Source: Cladophialophora immunda (Eukaryota; Ascomycota; Eurotiomycetes; Chaetothyriales; Herpotrichiellaceae). Taken from it: a DNA stretch of 64,000 bases. Position numbers and translations under genes: made by a program. Location: positions 1,752,777 through 1,816,776 of the forward strand of contig NW_015622545.1 in NCBI RefSeq assembly GCF_000835495.1, given 5' to 3'. Shown here piece by piece: positions 22,283-33,586 of the stretch (its first letter is position 1; each line of letters starts with the position of its first letter). The notes under the pieces were generated by a model. It was not told the origin of the DNA, did not search any database, and saw only the letters and a program-made list of their open reading frames with translations.

Positions 22283-23072
22283 ATGACGGATCTCGCGGGC
22301 AAGGTCATTGTCGTCACGGGCGGCTGCTCCGGGATCGGCCTGGCTACGGTCAAGCGGTTATTGGAGCTTCACGCGGACGTCGCCGTGGGAGACGTCGCGG
22401 AGCAGCCTGCGCCGGACCTGCAAGGCCACGTCTTCTACCGGCCGCTGGACGTCAGCGACCGTGGAAGCGCCCGGGCCTTCATGTCAGCCGTGCTCGAGCG
22501 CTTCGGCCGGATCGACGGGTTGGTGAGCAACGCCGGCATCTGCCCGAACGAGGGCGAGATGGCCAGCGACGACATCTACGAACGCGTCATGGCCGTCAAC
22601 CTCCGGGGCGTGTGGAACATGGGCACCGAGGCCATCAAGATCATGGTGGACCAGCCGACCAAGGGCGTCATCGTCAACACGGCGAGCGACGCAGCCCTCA
22701 AGGGCATCAAGGGCCTCGCGGCGTATACCGCCTCCAAGCACGGTGTCCTCGGCCTGACACGCGCGTGGTGCAAAGAGTGGACGCCCAAGGGGATCAGGAT
22801 CAACGCGGTGGCTCCAGGTATGTTGGGGCAAAAAGTCTCACAGATTCGGGACTAACGGTGCTGAAGGAGTCACAAACACGCCCATGGTTGCCCGGATCGC
22901 CTCCGACCACACGGACGGCGAGGCCGCAACGAAGCAGTGGCTGCAAAACATCCCCATGGCGCGGTTTGGAGAGCCTGCCGAGATTGCCAGCGTCATATGC
23001 TTCCTGCTCAGCAAAGACGCCAGCTTCATGAGTGGGCAGGTTGTTCGGATAGGCGGTGGAGAAGGGGAATAG
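22283..23072 (+). CDS. Short-chain dehydrogenase/reductase 1
   Basis: Two exons (22283-22817, 22867-23072) give 246 aa, the classical SDR size. NAD(P) motif TGGCSGIG near residue 12, SNAGI, catalytic YTASK, then RINAVAPG across the intron and a C-terminal SGQVVRIGGG strand. All catalytic residues (Asn, Ser-side, Tyr, Lys) are present. It should interconvert an alcohol and a ketone; an acidic residue near the end of the second strand (AVGDV) would favour NAD. It lies tail-to-tail with SDR2. No module A motif is present upstream, so co-regulation with the oxidases is not shown. Confidence 0.93.
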
Positions 23073-23232
23073 CTGCATAGCATGCTGTTGAGCCAGTTGC
23101 GCTTGAGTAACTTTACGGATTGACAGATCTCTCTGGAGCCTGTCTCAGGCCGTGAATGGTCGTCTATATAAAGAAATCGAAGCGGCATCAGAGGATGTGT
23201 CTTGATTCCCATGTAACACGTAGATTAGCCTT

Positions 23233-24063
23233 TCAGGCGCTGAATCCGCCATCCACCCCGATAATCTGGCCGCTGACGAAGCTGGCCTGTGGAGAAACCA
23301 AGTACGCCGCGACCTCAGCGACCTCGTCGGCCTCTCCCCGCCGACCCAGGGGCGTGGCGCCAACCTGGTTCTCGAGCACGGCCGCCCCGTACCCGTCGGC
23401 GGCAAAGCTGTCGAGCACGATGCCCACGTTGATCGTTCCCGGCGCCAACCCGTTGACTCTGATCCCGCGGGGGCCGAGCTCCCGGGCGGCTTGCTTGACG
23501 ATGCCCGTGACGGCCATCTTGGGGATAAAACTCAGCCCATCCCAGTCCAGCGTCTTCAAGACCGCGCAGGTGACGAAGAGCAGGATTGACGGCTTCTCCG
23601 TGCTCGCTTCCAGGTGCGGGACGCCTTGCTGGATGATGTTGAAGGAGCCGATCACGTCCGTCTCAATTACCTGGCGAAATACCTCCGGGGAGGCGTCTGT
23701 CAGCGGGCCCAGCGTAATGGCCGGGCCCGTGGCAGAGATGATCGAGTCAAGCCTCCCCCAAAGCTGTTTTGCGGCGGCGAAGAACTGCTGCACGGACGCG
23801 GCGTCTTTCATGTCCACCTGCAGTGCCTCTGCCTGACCGCCTGATCGCGACGGTGATCAGTTGCGGACTCATATGAGGAAGAAGTGGAAAGAGATGCTCG
23901 GCTCACCTCGCTGCTTGATCTGGTCCACTATGGCGGCGGCCTTGTCTTTGCCGCGGAAGTACCCCAGCACGACGTGGGCGTCTTGCGAGATTCTGAAAGC
24001 GGTGGCTTCACCCAGACCACCGCTCGCCCCGACAATGGCGACGACCCTTCTCGGGCTTCCCAT
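23233..24063 (-). CDS. Atypical short-chain dehydrogenase/reductase 2
   Basis: Two exons, 24063-23907 and 23840-23233, give 254 aa. The cofactor motif is GASGGLG and the end has SGQIIGVDGGF, so the fold is clearly SDR. The active site differs: where YxxxK is expected the sequence reads SFIPK, putting Ser at the Tyr position, and the usual NNAG segment is SATGP. Catalysis by the standard Tyr-Lys mechanism is therefore doubtful. Residues around it (ELGPRGIRVNGLAPG) are otherwise conserved, so this is not simple decay. It could act with an altered mechanism, bind a cofactor or partner, or be losing function. It is convergent with SDR1. Confidence 0.88.
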
Positions 24064-25290
24064 CCTGACGAGAGGGTCTGTATTCCACGATCAGTGAACA
24101 GCGAATCTGAACGAGAGAGAGCCGAGGGCGGTCCAAAATTCCAACACAAAGTTATCCGAGAATCAGACGCCGAGTCCCCCTCCTCTACTAAGAATTATAC
24201 GGTTGAGCCGCAATGAGCGTGTCTTGGGCGTGTACCTAGGTACTGTAGTTCCACGGAAATCATCTGGGTAGACATCATGTGTACAACATAGCAGAGAAAA
24301 CAAGATGCGGCTCACTGAATATCACAAAATTGATGCTATGAGGAGAAGAGGCGAGAGAGCATATGGCCTTTGATATCAATCAAAAGGGCTCTGTTATGCT
24401 GATATCCACCGGTGGTGTGAGGCTCAATCAATTAGATACTGGAGATTAATTGCATATGTAGATGGATCGGCACGTGTCGAGGGGTCTCGGCTGTCGACGT
24501 GTTTGGCGCGGGGAAAGAATTCCCGTGGAAAAGGGGTGGCATGTGGTGTCCACTGCAGAGAATGTCATAATGCAGCATTCCGTTATTGAGGAGACAGACA
24601 ATGCAGAGCTCGAGCTGGATCAATTATGTAAAGGTAGCAGAGGGGAGTCTGTTCAGGAAACACCATCTTGGAGCTTTGGTTGGAATTCAAGGGCTGAGAG
24701 TGCCGACTGCGATTATCATACCAGCAATTGGGCCCCGGCGGGGCGAGACCGTGAACCTCGTGGCCCAGTGAGCCGATTTTGCTGTCCTGCGGAATCCCTG
24801 CCGCCACGAGGCAAAGGCGAGAAACAATACGCATGCTCGAGCAAGCTATACCTGGACTGAGCGTCGTGAGCCCGGTCTCTCTTGATCCTGGAAGTGGAAG
24901 AGCCCACCAGAATGGATCGCTTCGGGGCCCGCTGCTGCACATTTGACCGCAACTGATGTGTTCATTGTCTTGCGATCCATAGGAAGTCCGCTTGGTCCAA
25001 CATCTGCGCAGGGGAATGGCCTGCTGTCTTACGCGGCCAACGGCTTTGTCAAATCTAGAAAGTACGAGTGAATCTGCGTCTTCTGGCATGATCTAGTGCT
25101 CGGGATACTCTGGCAAGATAGACCCGTCCGTCGCTGAGAAAACCCTAGAAAAAGTCACGATCGGTACAGGTAGAGATTAGACCGCGTTTTGTGATGCCCG
25201 TCGCGACACACCAATTGGGTATGTGGATGGTGTCAACGTCCTACTATATCTCGCTGGCTACAAAGATCCGTCTTCGCCATATTTTCTCCC
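24064..25290. other. Intergenic, no gene recognised
   Basis: 1.2 kb between the SDR2 start and the 3' end of the acyl-CoA dehydrogenase. A 168-codon minus-strand frame at 24583-25089 has no family motif, is Cys/Pro-rich and low in codon bias, and is not called. Confidence 0.45.
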
Positions 25291-27043
25291 TTATAGCTTG
25301 CTGACAGCCCTCTCTTTCTCCTTTCTCCGCGCCGACTCTTTCATCTCTAGCTTGAAACCTTGGCCTTCCAGGATTTCGGCAGATCCTCCTCCCACAACCT
25401 GCAAGTTCGTCAACGTCAGTCCTTCTAGCCAGTAGGGAAGGAAAAAGGCAAGATGAATGCTTACATAAACTCGCAGATCCCTCGCAATCTGCTCGACGAC
25501 TCCTCCACGCCCGCCTTTGCTGAATGCCAGACCGCCGAATACCTGTTGGGCTTCCCGGCAGGCTCTCTCCAGGATGAGTGATGACTGGACTTTGGCAAGT
25601 CCAATCCGCCCACTGATTCCTTTGTAGCCGTTTGTTTTGACCTCAAAACAGAGCTGTTCGTGCCAGGCATGTTGCGCCTCGATTAGACGCGCGAGCTCTG
25701 CGAATTTCGCCCGGATAATATCATGCTCAATCAAAAACTTGCCGAAAGTCCGCCGAGAAGTTGCATGCGTGTATGCTTCTGAGAGACAGGTGCGAGCAAC
25801 CCGCAGTCCCGAGATGGCCAAGCCCAGGCGTTCGGCGTCGAAGTCTGTGGTGGAGAGCTGAGCGTCTGCCGAATAGAGGAGAGGTGACTTGAGGTCAACT
25901 TACTGGACATCAACACCTTGAAACCCTCATTCTCACTACCCAGCAGATTGGCCACTGGAACAACCACGTCCTCGAAGTCGATAAACGTACTACCTGGAAC
26001 TAAATGTCAATTTCTATGCTGTTGGATATATCGCCGCATTGCCGTCCTACCGCTTGCCTCGACTCCCGAATTCCTCATTTTCTTCAGCAGCACACCCTCA
26101 GCCTTGAGAGGCACAAGTAACACAGAGATGCCTTTCACCCCAGGCCCGCCGGTTCTCACAGCGGTGACTGCGTAGTCTGCAAATATGCCTGTTTGAGGAC
26201 GTGTGAGGTTGGGAAAATCTCGTCAAAGGAACATGCTAAGCAACATACCGTTTGTGATCCACTTTTTCTGACCGTTGACCTTGAACAGATCTGGGGAAGT
26301 CCGTTCGGCGGTCGTGGTCAGATTTGCCACGTCGGAGCCACCTGTTATCGCAAGGTTTCAGAGAGGGGCCGCAAGATTATACGCTGCGCATACCATCCGG
26401 TTCAGTCACGGCCAAGCAGAAGCGAGATCTCCCTGTACATGCTGCTGGTAGCCATGTTGACCTCTGCTCCTCTGATCCAAATGCTGCAATGAGGGGCAAG
26501 GCGATACGATTTCCCGAGCTGACAGCCCACAAGGGGCCCAATCTGGGTGTCCTCGCGAGCTCGTCGCTCATCTGTCGCCCATTCAGCTTCAGCTCGAGAT
26601 TAATTGGGGGTGGCACCCACAATCAACTCATGGAATATATCCCATGCTAGAAACGTCATGTTATTATTGTATATATGACAATGGGGAGAGCAGGCAGGTC
26701 GCAATGCTTACCTTCGATGTCCGCCGGCATTCTGGCTCCTCCTCGATATTTGCAGGGTATCCCTGGGCCTACAAACCCGCCCGCGACGAACTTTGCAAAC
26801 AGCTTCAGATGCCAGGATGTCAATACTTGGGTTCACTCTTGCACCTGAGGCTGTACTGACGTCGGCCGGCACCTTGCCTGCTTCCTCCCACTCCTCTGCA
26901 TGGGGGGCCAATTCGTTTTCCACAAAGTTGCGTACATACTGTCGAAGCTTGCGGTGGCTGTCTGAATAGTAAGGCGACGCAATGCCCTGGCAATAAGACG
27001 GCTCGCAGAAGGGATCCTGGTTGCCGAACAGCTCGGAGGACAT
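25291..27043 (-). CDS. Acyl-CoA dehydrogenase with C-terminal SKL
   Basis: Nine exons (27043-26861, 26802-26712, 26646-26621, 26571-26394, 26341-26249, 26188-26051, 25993-25904, 25844-25465, 25398-25291) give 428 aa; exon 3 is only 26 nt. Family landmarks: WDIFHELI, DELART, FGSEEQ, FCLAVTEPDGGSDVA, KWITNG, SRRTFGKFL and VVGGGSAEILEGQG. The family FAD-domain and acyl-pocket motifs are all present. It should introduce a 2,3-double bond in an acyl-CoA. The last residues AVSKL form a peroxisomal PTS1 signal, unlike the usual mitochondrial enzymes. It is divergent from the AtuA-type gene, sharing a 519-bp promoter. Confidence 0.92.
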
Positions 27044-27562
27044 GTTGAACTGATGCTGCAATGGGTTCCACGAGCAACCGGATATTTTACTGGTGTTTTG
27101 CAGAGAGGGCGGCTAGCGCGACAGGTGACTGGTGTGCGGGCTCGGTGACTAAAAGGAGAGATGGGCGGCAGAAACAAGGGGGGAAGTGCCCTGAATTGCG
27201 CTTTACACCGTACTGGTATAAGTGCTGATGCTCGACTTCCTCCCTTGCCGCTAAGCCCGGCGCGTCGGCGTCTTTGGCAGTGTCGGCAGAGTCGGCAGCT
27301 TCCCCGTTACCAAAGAAGTTTCACGTGCAAGGCTGGCCCACGTGAAGCTGACATTACCTGCACACACGGTCAAGCCAACATTCACGACCTAGTCGCTCAT
27401 TGCTTGTGTTTATGCTCTGTTAGTAGCTTCAAAAGCCCGGTCCACTGGCGCTTCCTGGGAGCAACGGGCTGTAAGCAGCGCGTCTGAGCCCGGCCAAGCA
27501 TATTCCACAAAGACTTCGAGACTTCAGACTTCGAGACTTCAGACTTTGAGACTTCAGATTCA
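27044..27562. promoter_or_regulatory. Divergent acyl-CoA dehydrogenase / AtuA promoter
   Basis: Contains two E-box-like CACGTG sites as an inverted pair, TTCACGTG at 27320-27327 and CACGTGAA at 27339-27346, and three 15-bp tandem repeats at 27512-27556 ending 6 bp before the AtuA ATG. Confidence 0.55.
27512..27556. repeat. 15-bp tandem repeat, three copies, adjacent to a start codon
   Basis: GACTTCGAGACTTCA occurs at 27512-27526 and 27527-27541, and GACTTTGAGACTTCA at 27542-27556. Each unit is itself two near copies of GACTTC. The array fills the 5' leader immediately before the AtuA start. Confidence 0.85.
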
Positions 27563-30018
27563 ATGGCAGGAGCAGGCCAGAAGCGGCCGGTCCGAATTGC
27601 GAACTGCGCCGGAGCAAAAGGCTCGTCACGACTACCTGGTATACAGATATCCACTCGCTGACGCTCGAGAGGAAATAGGGGATCCAGGCTACCAGATGTA
27701 TCGACAAGCCACGGCGGGCGAGGTGGACGCCATTACAGGTGATTTCCTGGCCGAATTCAACATTGCCATGAATGCACAAGCCATGCAGCGGGGAGAGCAC
27801 CCCGGATATGAACCTTCTGCGTGGGATGGCATCGAGATGTGCTTGGAAGTTCTGGCGCAGAAACGTATCAAACTTGTCATCAACGGCGGAGCACTCAATC
27901 CAAGAGGCATGGCCGAGAGGGCGCAGACATTGGTGAGAGAAGCTGTCAATCACACGACGTGCAATACAAACCTGCTGATCCTCCCCACCAGGCTACTTCG
28001 AAAGGATTGAGCTTGAAAATAGCCTACGTCTCCGGCGACGACCTGCTCCCCCGAGCGCGTGAACTCCTGCACGCCGAAAAGGGGCTAGTGCATCTCGATG
28101 ACATCAATCCTAACGTCAACCTGGCTAAGGACACCCTGAACTTTTTAGATGACGAGACCAAAACTCTACTAAGCGCCAATGCTTACCTGGGAGCACGGGC
28201 TATTGTCCGCGGCCTACGTGAGGGAGCCGATATCATCATATGTGAGTAATTGGACTGTTTGCTGGACAGAGGATGACCCAACCGGCTTTAGGTGGTCGAG
28301 TTGCTGATGCCAGTCCGTGAGTTGCCCTACTGGGTGCTGGACCGTCCTAAATTTCAAGTGCTGAAGAGTATAAACAGGGTGATTGGAGTCGCACAGTGGT
28401 GGCATGGATGGCATGAAGACGATCACAAAGAACTTGCTGGGGCTCTGGTGGCGGGACGCAAGTGACCCTTCCGTGACGAGGCCGTACGAGTACACTCTCT
28501 TGTTACTAACTTCGCCTTTAGACTTGATCGAGTGCTCCGCTTATGTGACAGGCTCCAACTTCTGCGGCTTCGACAAGTATCCTCTGGACGACTTTGTCGA
28601 TCTCGGCTTCGGCATTGCCGAAGTAGATGTTGACGGTTCTTGTGTTATCACCAAACACGAGACCCTCAAGGGCATGGTGACCGTCGACACTGTCACCTGC
28701 CAACTCCTCTATGAGATCCAGGGGAATCTGTACCTCAACTCGGACGTGACGGCAGACCTCGAGGACATAGAAATCCAACAAGTTGGACTGGACAGGTACC
28801 TGGATTGCGAAGCTGGCTGGGTAGTGCGCGGGCTGATGGGAGCGGCAGAGTCCGAGTTTCTAACGTCAAAGGCTTGCCACCTCCTCCAACGACCAAGTTC
28901 GCCGTGTTTTACAATGCAGGTCTGTTGCGTTCTCTGGGAAACTTGAGGTGGAAAACAGCTGATGCCCGTCGCCAGGTTGGACCTCGGAAATGTACTTTGG
29001 GGCCTGCGGTCTGGAGGTGGAGAGGAAGATGGAGCTCATGAAGCGACAAACCATCCTCAAGCTCAAAGAATGGGGTTACTACGATAAGATGGACATTCTC
29101 AGCTTTGAGCTTTATGGACGGCCAGAGCCTAATGCTCGGTCGCAGGCTGCAGCCACGAGTTTGTACGACGGCACGGGATGTCGTTTCGACCGGATGGACC
29201 ACGCTGACATTGAGAACCTCCAGGATCCGGATCGTCGGCCAATCCACCGACAGACGAGCAATCGAGCTTCTATCCAAGTCTCAAGACGAGATGGGGATGC
29301 AGCACTACCACGGCAAATCCTTCAGCATGGACTTCCGGAGCCGGGCCCCGCGGTCTTTCATCGGCTACTTCCCCGCTGTCATCGCCCAGACGCAGATCCA
29401 GGAAGAGGTGTGCTTTGTGGACTCCGGCCTGGTCTTCAACGTCGGCCATGTCGGCCACACGCGCCCGATAGGCCAGCGGCGATCCTACGAGACAGCCTCT
29501 CCCGTGGATCTGGGCCGGTTCGGTCCCACGGAGGAAGACATCCTCGGCCGTGTTGTGTATGCCAGAAGCGGCGACAAGGGCGGCAACATCAACATCGGAT
29601 TCTTCGTCCACGCCGACGACGAGTTCGATTGGCTGCGGTCATTCCTGACGTGCGACAGGATGATCGACCTGATCGCCGACGACTGGCGACCCCAATACCA
29701 TCTCGAACGGGTCGAGTTCAAAAACATCCGGGCAGTTCATGTAAGTTGGGACAAGAGATTGCGCTGGACATGGTCTACGAGACTGATCCCTTGTCTTGTC
29801 GTACAGTTTGTCGTCTATGGTATCCTTGGGAGAGGAGTCACGAGTACCCCTGTTCTGGATACCTTGGGCAAGAGCTTTGCGGATTTTATTCGAGCTAGGT
29901 CTGTCCTGTCTCCATCCTTGAACCCAATCGGTAATACCTAACTGTGTACAGGTTCGTTCCGATTCCCGTGGAGTTCATAAAAAGAGTCCCCCAACCGGTA
30001 CCCTTCAAAAGCGAATAG
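27563..30018 (+). CDS. AtuA-family (acyclic terpene utilisation, DUF1446) protein
   Basis: Eleven exons (27563-27638, 27679-27932, 27992-28241, 28292-28316, 28378-28457, 28522-28795, 28849-28919, 28976-29162, 29215-29740, 29807-29898, 29952-30018) close to 633 aa. The N-terminal domain shows RIANCAGAKG, AITGDFLAE, VINGGALNPRG, IAYVSGDD, CGRVADAS, WWHGW and GSNFCGFDK. The C-terminal ferredoxin-like part shows RSGDKGGNINIGFF and VYGILGRGV. Bacterial AtuA belongs to the citronellol/geraniol operon, but its reaction is unsettled; a CoA-ester handling role is likely. Intron 5 uses a GC donor (C|GCAAGT at 28458), needed to restore the GHLIEC motif. Its divergent partner is acyl-CoA dehydrogenase, fitting an acyl-CoA route. 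No PTS1 is visible. Confidence 0.9.
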
Positions 30019-30770
30019 CCGGAGCGCAGTCCAATATGGAAGTTCGAATGGTTTTTCGAGCACTTTCATTCTTGATATAGAGGGGCGTAAGACAACACAA
30101 GAAATCTAGGGGCGGTTGAGGAATTGACCGTGCATGATTGCACTGTACCAAGTTTTTCGCCATCTCACAGCCCCTTTTCCGGGCTCATAACCTCTTCTCC
30201 AGTGTTGCCAGGACTATAGTCAGACTAGTCATCCGCAAATCGAGAGCTCTGATTGGTGGAACTATGCTGAATCTCTGACCTGATATAGACCTTGATCAAT
30301 CCAGTGGTTTAGGCACTGCGATACCTCAAAAGACTTCGCTGAAAGGCGAACCTACTACTATCGTCCTATTTGATTGGCTAAAGGTCCTCTCAAGTTTCGT
30401 GAATATATGTATTAATAGAGTGTTAAAGGGCCGCTGGCGAAGAAGGGTAAGGAAGTCGTAAGTAGACCACAATTGGAATGGCTTTATGAGTAAAATAGTG
30501 GGCTCAGGCACGAATTGCTACGTTTGTGGCCCTACTAAAGATGCTAGGCCCTTGGCTAGTCAGACTATAGTTGACGGCGAGGTCGTGACTATAGTCAAAT
30601 TTGACTATATAGTCATTACTATAGTCCTGGCAACACCATTCGCCTCTTTTCGATTCGCTTGTATTCTTGAGCAATCTAACATCGTAGCGAGACACGTGCA
30701 CCCGCCCATGCCCAGTGCCCACATCCCCCTACGGAGATTTATGAGAATGAAATTCCTAGTAGAGACAGCA
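30019..30770. other. Intergenic containing a MITE
   Basis: Between the convergent 3' ends of the AtuA-type gene and SDR3. Apart from the MITE at 30202-30636, nothing recognised. Confidence 0.6.
30202..30636. mobile_element. MITE, non-autonomous DNA transposon
   Basis: A perfect 19-bp terminal inverted repeat: GTGTTGCCAGGACTATAGT at 30202-30220, and its reverse complement at 30618-30636. The element is 435 bp and more AT-rich than its neighbours. Subterminal copies of GACTATAGT(C) recur near 30563-30625. A 2-bp CA flank is present on both sides (30200-30201 and 30637-30638), which may be the target duplication but is too short to be firm. No transposase is encoded, so it would need one in trans. 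Confidence 0.82.
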
Positions 30771-32206
30771 TTAGCTCTCAACAAGACCTGGGAGATGAAA
30801 AAAGGAGTGGGTGCATAGGAACATCTCATCTCACCTCCATCACACAAAATGCTCTGGCCCGTGATGTTCCTGGCCTTGGAACTCGCCAGGAAACTGACCA
30901 AGTTCGCGATATCTTCCGGGTCCTACCACCGTTGAGACAGTTGAGCACCTCAGTTGAAGCACAAATACAGGCAAGCAGACTGACCTGAGCGCGCTTGAGT
31001 GCCGCACGCGATTCGACCGATCTCTTGAAAGCGACGCCTTTCTCAAGGCCTTCACGCGCCGCGATGTCGGCATCGATTTGCTTCCACATCTGCCCAGCGC
31101 GTCAGTAACTTCTACAGTATCCAAAAATGGATCATCGGAGGTGGGAGTCACATCTGTGTCAACAGGGCCGGGACAGTATGCTTTTCGGTCGAGTGGTTAG
31201 CAGACGAATAGGTAGAGCTTGTATGACAAACCGTTGACCTATGTGCGCGTCAGCTCGACAGTCTTCCTTGGCTCAAGGGAGTGCTCACATTGATATCATA
31301 TTTGGCAAACTCCATTGCGGCAGACTGTGTCAGGCCCCGGACCGCCCACTTGCTTGTTGAGTACGCCACACTGTGACTTGCGGACTAGAGCCCAGAATAT
31401 CGAGTCAACAGCGAAGCCCTCTTGAGTTGAGACCGACAGTCGCATAACTTCGGGCTTACCGGTCGATACCCCGCCGTGGAGCAAGCCGCCACCATCTTCC
31501 CGCCTTTTCCTTGCTTGATCATCTGCTTGGCTGGCCAGACTCAGATTCTGGCCAATTCCCAAACGGGCCAGGCCGGGAGAGCATCTTACCTGCTTCTCGA
31601 TAGCACAGGAACACTCCTCTCACGTTGATCTGCCGCGCTGTTAGACGGCGGGAGACACGACGCGGGAATTCCGCTGACCGATTGGACCCTATCCCATTCT
31701 GCGACGCTGACCTCCAAGATGGACTTTGGCACGAGGATCCCGGCATTTGCGACCATGACCTGGGTTGTGGTGTCAACAAAATGCGACCGGCGTCAAGGCG
31801 GAAAACGAGATACATTCAGTTCACCAAACTCGGTCACCACGTCGGCAACCATCTTCTCGACCTGTTCCTCGACACTGACGTCGGCGACAAACGTGGAAGT
31901 TTTGCGTCCTGTGGCACAAATCCGGTGTTAGAATTGGGGGGGGGGGGGGGGAAGGGCGGCTCCCAGCGGCGAGGTTGCAGATCCTCTCACCCTTTTTCTC
32001 AATCTCGGCTTTGACGGCTTGGAGCTGCGGGAGCTGAGCCTGGATATCATTCAACTGGAGACGTATATCAGAACCGCGACCGAATGCAGCGACATGAACC
32101 TGCCCCGGTCCGGCCTCACCGCAATATCCATGCCATCCTCGGCAAGTTGCAGCGCTATTGCGCGCCCTATTCCCCTCGATGACCCGGTAACAATTGCGAC
32201 CACCAT
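30771..32206 (-). CDS. Short-chain dehydrogenase/reductase 3 (acetoin/diacetyl reductase-like), 12 exons
   Basis: Exons 32206-32120, 32054-31991, 31908-31814, 31759-31679, 31629-31590, 31530-31460, 31384-31289, 31238-31232, 31180-31152, 31089-30985, 30922-30835 and 30787-30771 close to 259 aa. Motifs: TGSSRGIG, VANAGIL, INVRGVFLCYREA, YSTSK, INVNAYCPGPVDT and TGQSILCDGG. A 7-nt exon (31238-31232, GTCAACG) is required to spell INVNAY in frame, and the last exon is 17 nt. Family members are about 256 aa, so the model is complete. It could act as the hydroxyacyl or alcohol dehydrogenase of module B. It ends LVES, so has no PTS1. Intron 2 contains a run of 16 G. Confidence 0.85.
31936..31951. repeat. 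Homopolymer G16
   Basis: Sixteen consecutive G on the plus strand, within intron 2 of SDR3. Its length may be unreliable in the assembly and does not affect the coding frame. Confidence 0.9.
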
Positions 32207-32818
32207 TCTTGCTTATTTCCTCTCGTTCTTCAAAAACGTGCGGCAGCAAGGAGAATTCCTGAGCGACACAGACACTCATGCGGTCAAAACAGACGGGCTT
32301 GATTTCTGTGAAGTCACTGGTGAGCGGCTGGGCGCCTATACCTGTCCGCTGGATTCGGGTATTCGGTAAACAAGCAAAGCGGGGGAACCACAGCCTTTCG
32401 AGGCGGCCATTCTATGGCAGAAGATCTGAGGGAATTGTTCTCCAACTCGGACTTCTCCAAACAACAGTTGCTGCGTGAAACCTCATACTGTCTTCCGAGG
32501 ATGCTGTGGTGAAGCTGTTCGGAACAGAAAGAGTAGAAGCAAATCTTCGTCGCGTCTCTAGCCTTGGGTCAACGGCTCGTAACGTAGACCGAGTCGTTGG
32601 GAGAGGGTTTTACTGCCCGTTTGTATGCCAGAGAGTATTGGTGTTCGCGATAGAGACGCCCTTTTGGCCTCTTTCTCGGAGAACATCGTTATCCCTACCC
32701 AAGTTCGAAACATCAGAAATGTTTGCAGAGTAGAGAGGTAGGAGCGGTTTATTGTTGAAATGGGCCGTTGCGGTGTCTGGGGTTCTGAATGGCCAGCAGA
32801 ATTCAGCGAATGTGGCTT
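32207..32818. other. Intergenic, no gene recognised
   Basis: Upstream of SDR3 and downstream of an MFS pseudogene. No family motif or repeat seen. Confidence 0.5.
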
Positions 32819-33586
32819 TTAGAACACCTGGGAATATGCATTATGCAAGTGGGACAATTCAAAGCCCGGGAATGGCGCATGCCCATGCAGCTTCGAGGTC
32901 AAACTGTGCCTTAACGGCAAGGCTGTGCTGCTGGTATTCATCTTGCCTACTTTGTCTCGTTCATCGCGATCCCTCTTCATGTTCTCGACATTCTGACAAG
33001 TCCAGATGGATACAGCCATCGTGACTGCTATCACACTGAAGGCAAGATTCAGAGAGTGACCGATGGTGTACTTCGGCGCTTGATTCGGTGTATACATCCA
33101 GCTGGCGATGAAGGCACTCAAAGTGCCTACAGAAACGATCATGACCGTAGCAACAACTTGGACGGTGCGGTGTGGGTTGTTATTCGTGGGAGCCGGAAGC
33201 GTGCCTCAAATCGCTGCAGTCCCATGTTACTCGGCACCTGAACGAGTAGGTGAAGTACCAGAAAGCGGTGTCAGTGATTATTCCCCTATATTAAGGTCCG
33301 AAACCCGCGTTGCACAACAATCCACCGGCTTTCACGACGTACAAATGTAGTAGATTCCCAGTTGAAGTCACCGCCTTTCGTCCCCAGGTCTTCCTCCAAG
33401 CCTCCTAGATGTGCATGCCACGGTCGATGAAACAGAACAGACAGGGGAGTGTCAACATCAGCATGATCCAGTGATCGAGTTACGAGTAACGCGTCGCTCA
33501 AGCGCAGGGTCTATGGTGTCTGCAACACTGTTTGGTACAGCTCTAACCAGGTCCTGCAGCTGCGGGTTTTCTTCCATTTCTGCCAT
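32819..33586 (-). pseudogene. MFS transporter pseudogene (allantoate/nicotinate permease-like), internally deleted
   Basis: The minus strand begins at 33586 with a normal MFS N-terminus (MAEMEENPQLQDLVRAVPN, then ERRVTR), which breaks by frameshift and stop. A second frame carries LHSVLF-like and LGGLEEDLGTKGGDFNW, the family's first loop. A third carries VPSNMGLQRFEARFRLP, the start of helix 2 and its loop. The sequence then jumps to NNPHRTVQVVATVMIVSVG and YTIGHSLNLAF, the last two helices, ending at 32819. Helices 3-10 are missing. With several frame changes and stops this cannot encode a transporter. It may be the relic of an import gene belonging to module B. Confidence 0.78.

Noticed and set aside
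24583..25089. 168-codon minus-strand frame
   Set aside because: No recognisable motif, mixed Cys/Pro/Arg composition and no orthologous pattern seen by eye.
28169..28177. CTAAGCGCC inside the AtuA-type gene
   Set aside because: It matches part of the module A element, but lies in coding exon 3 and lacks the leading AT, so it is likely chance.
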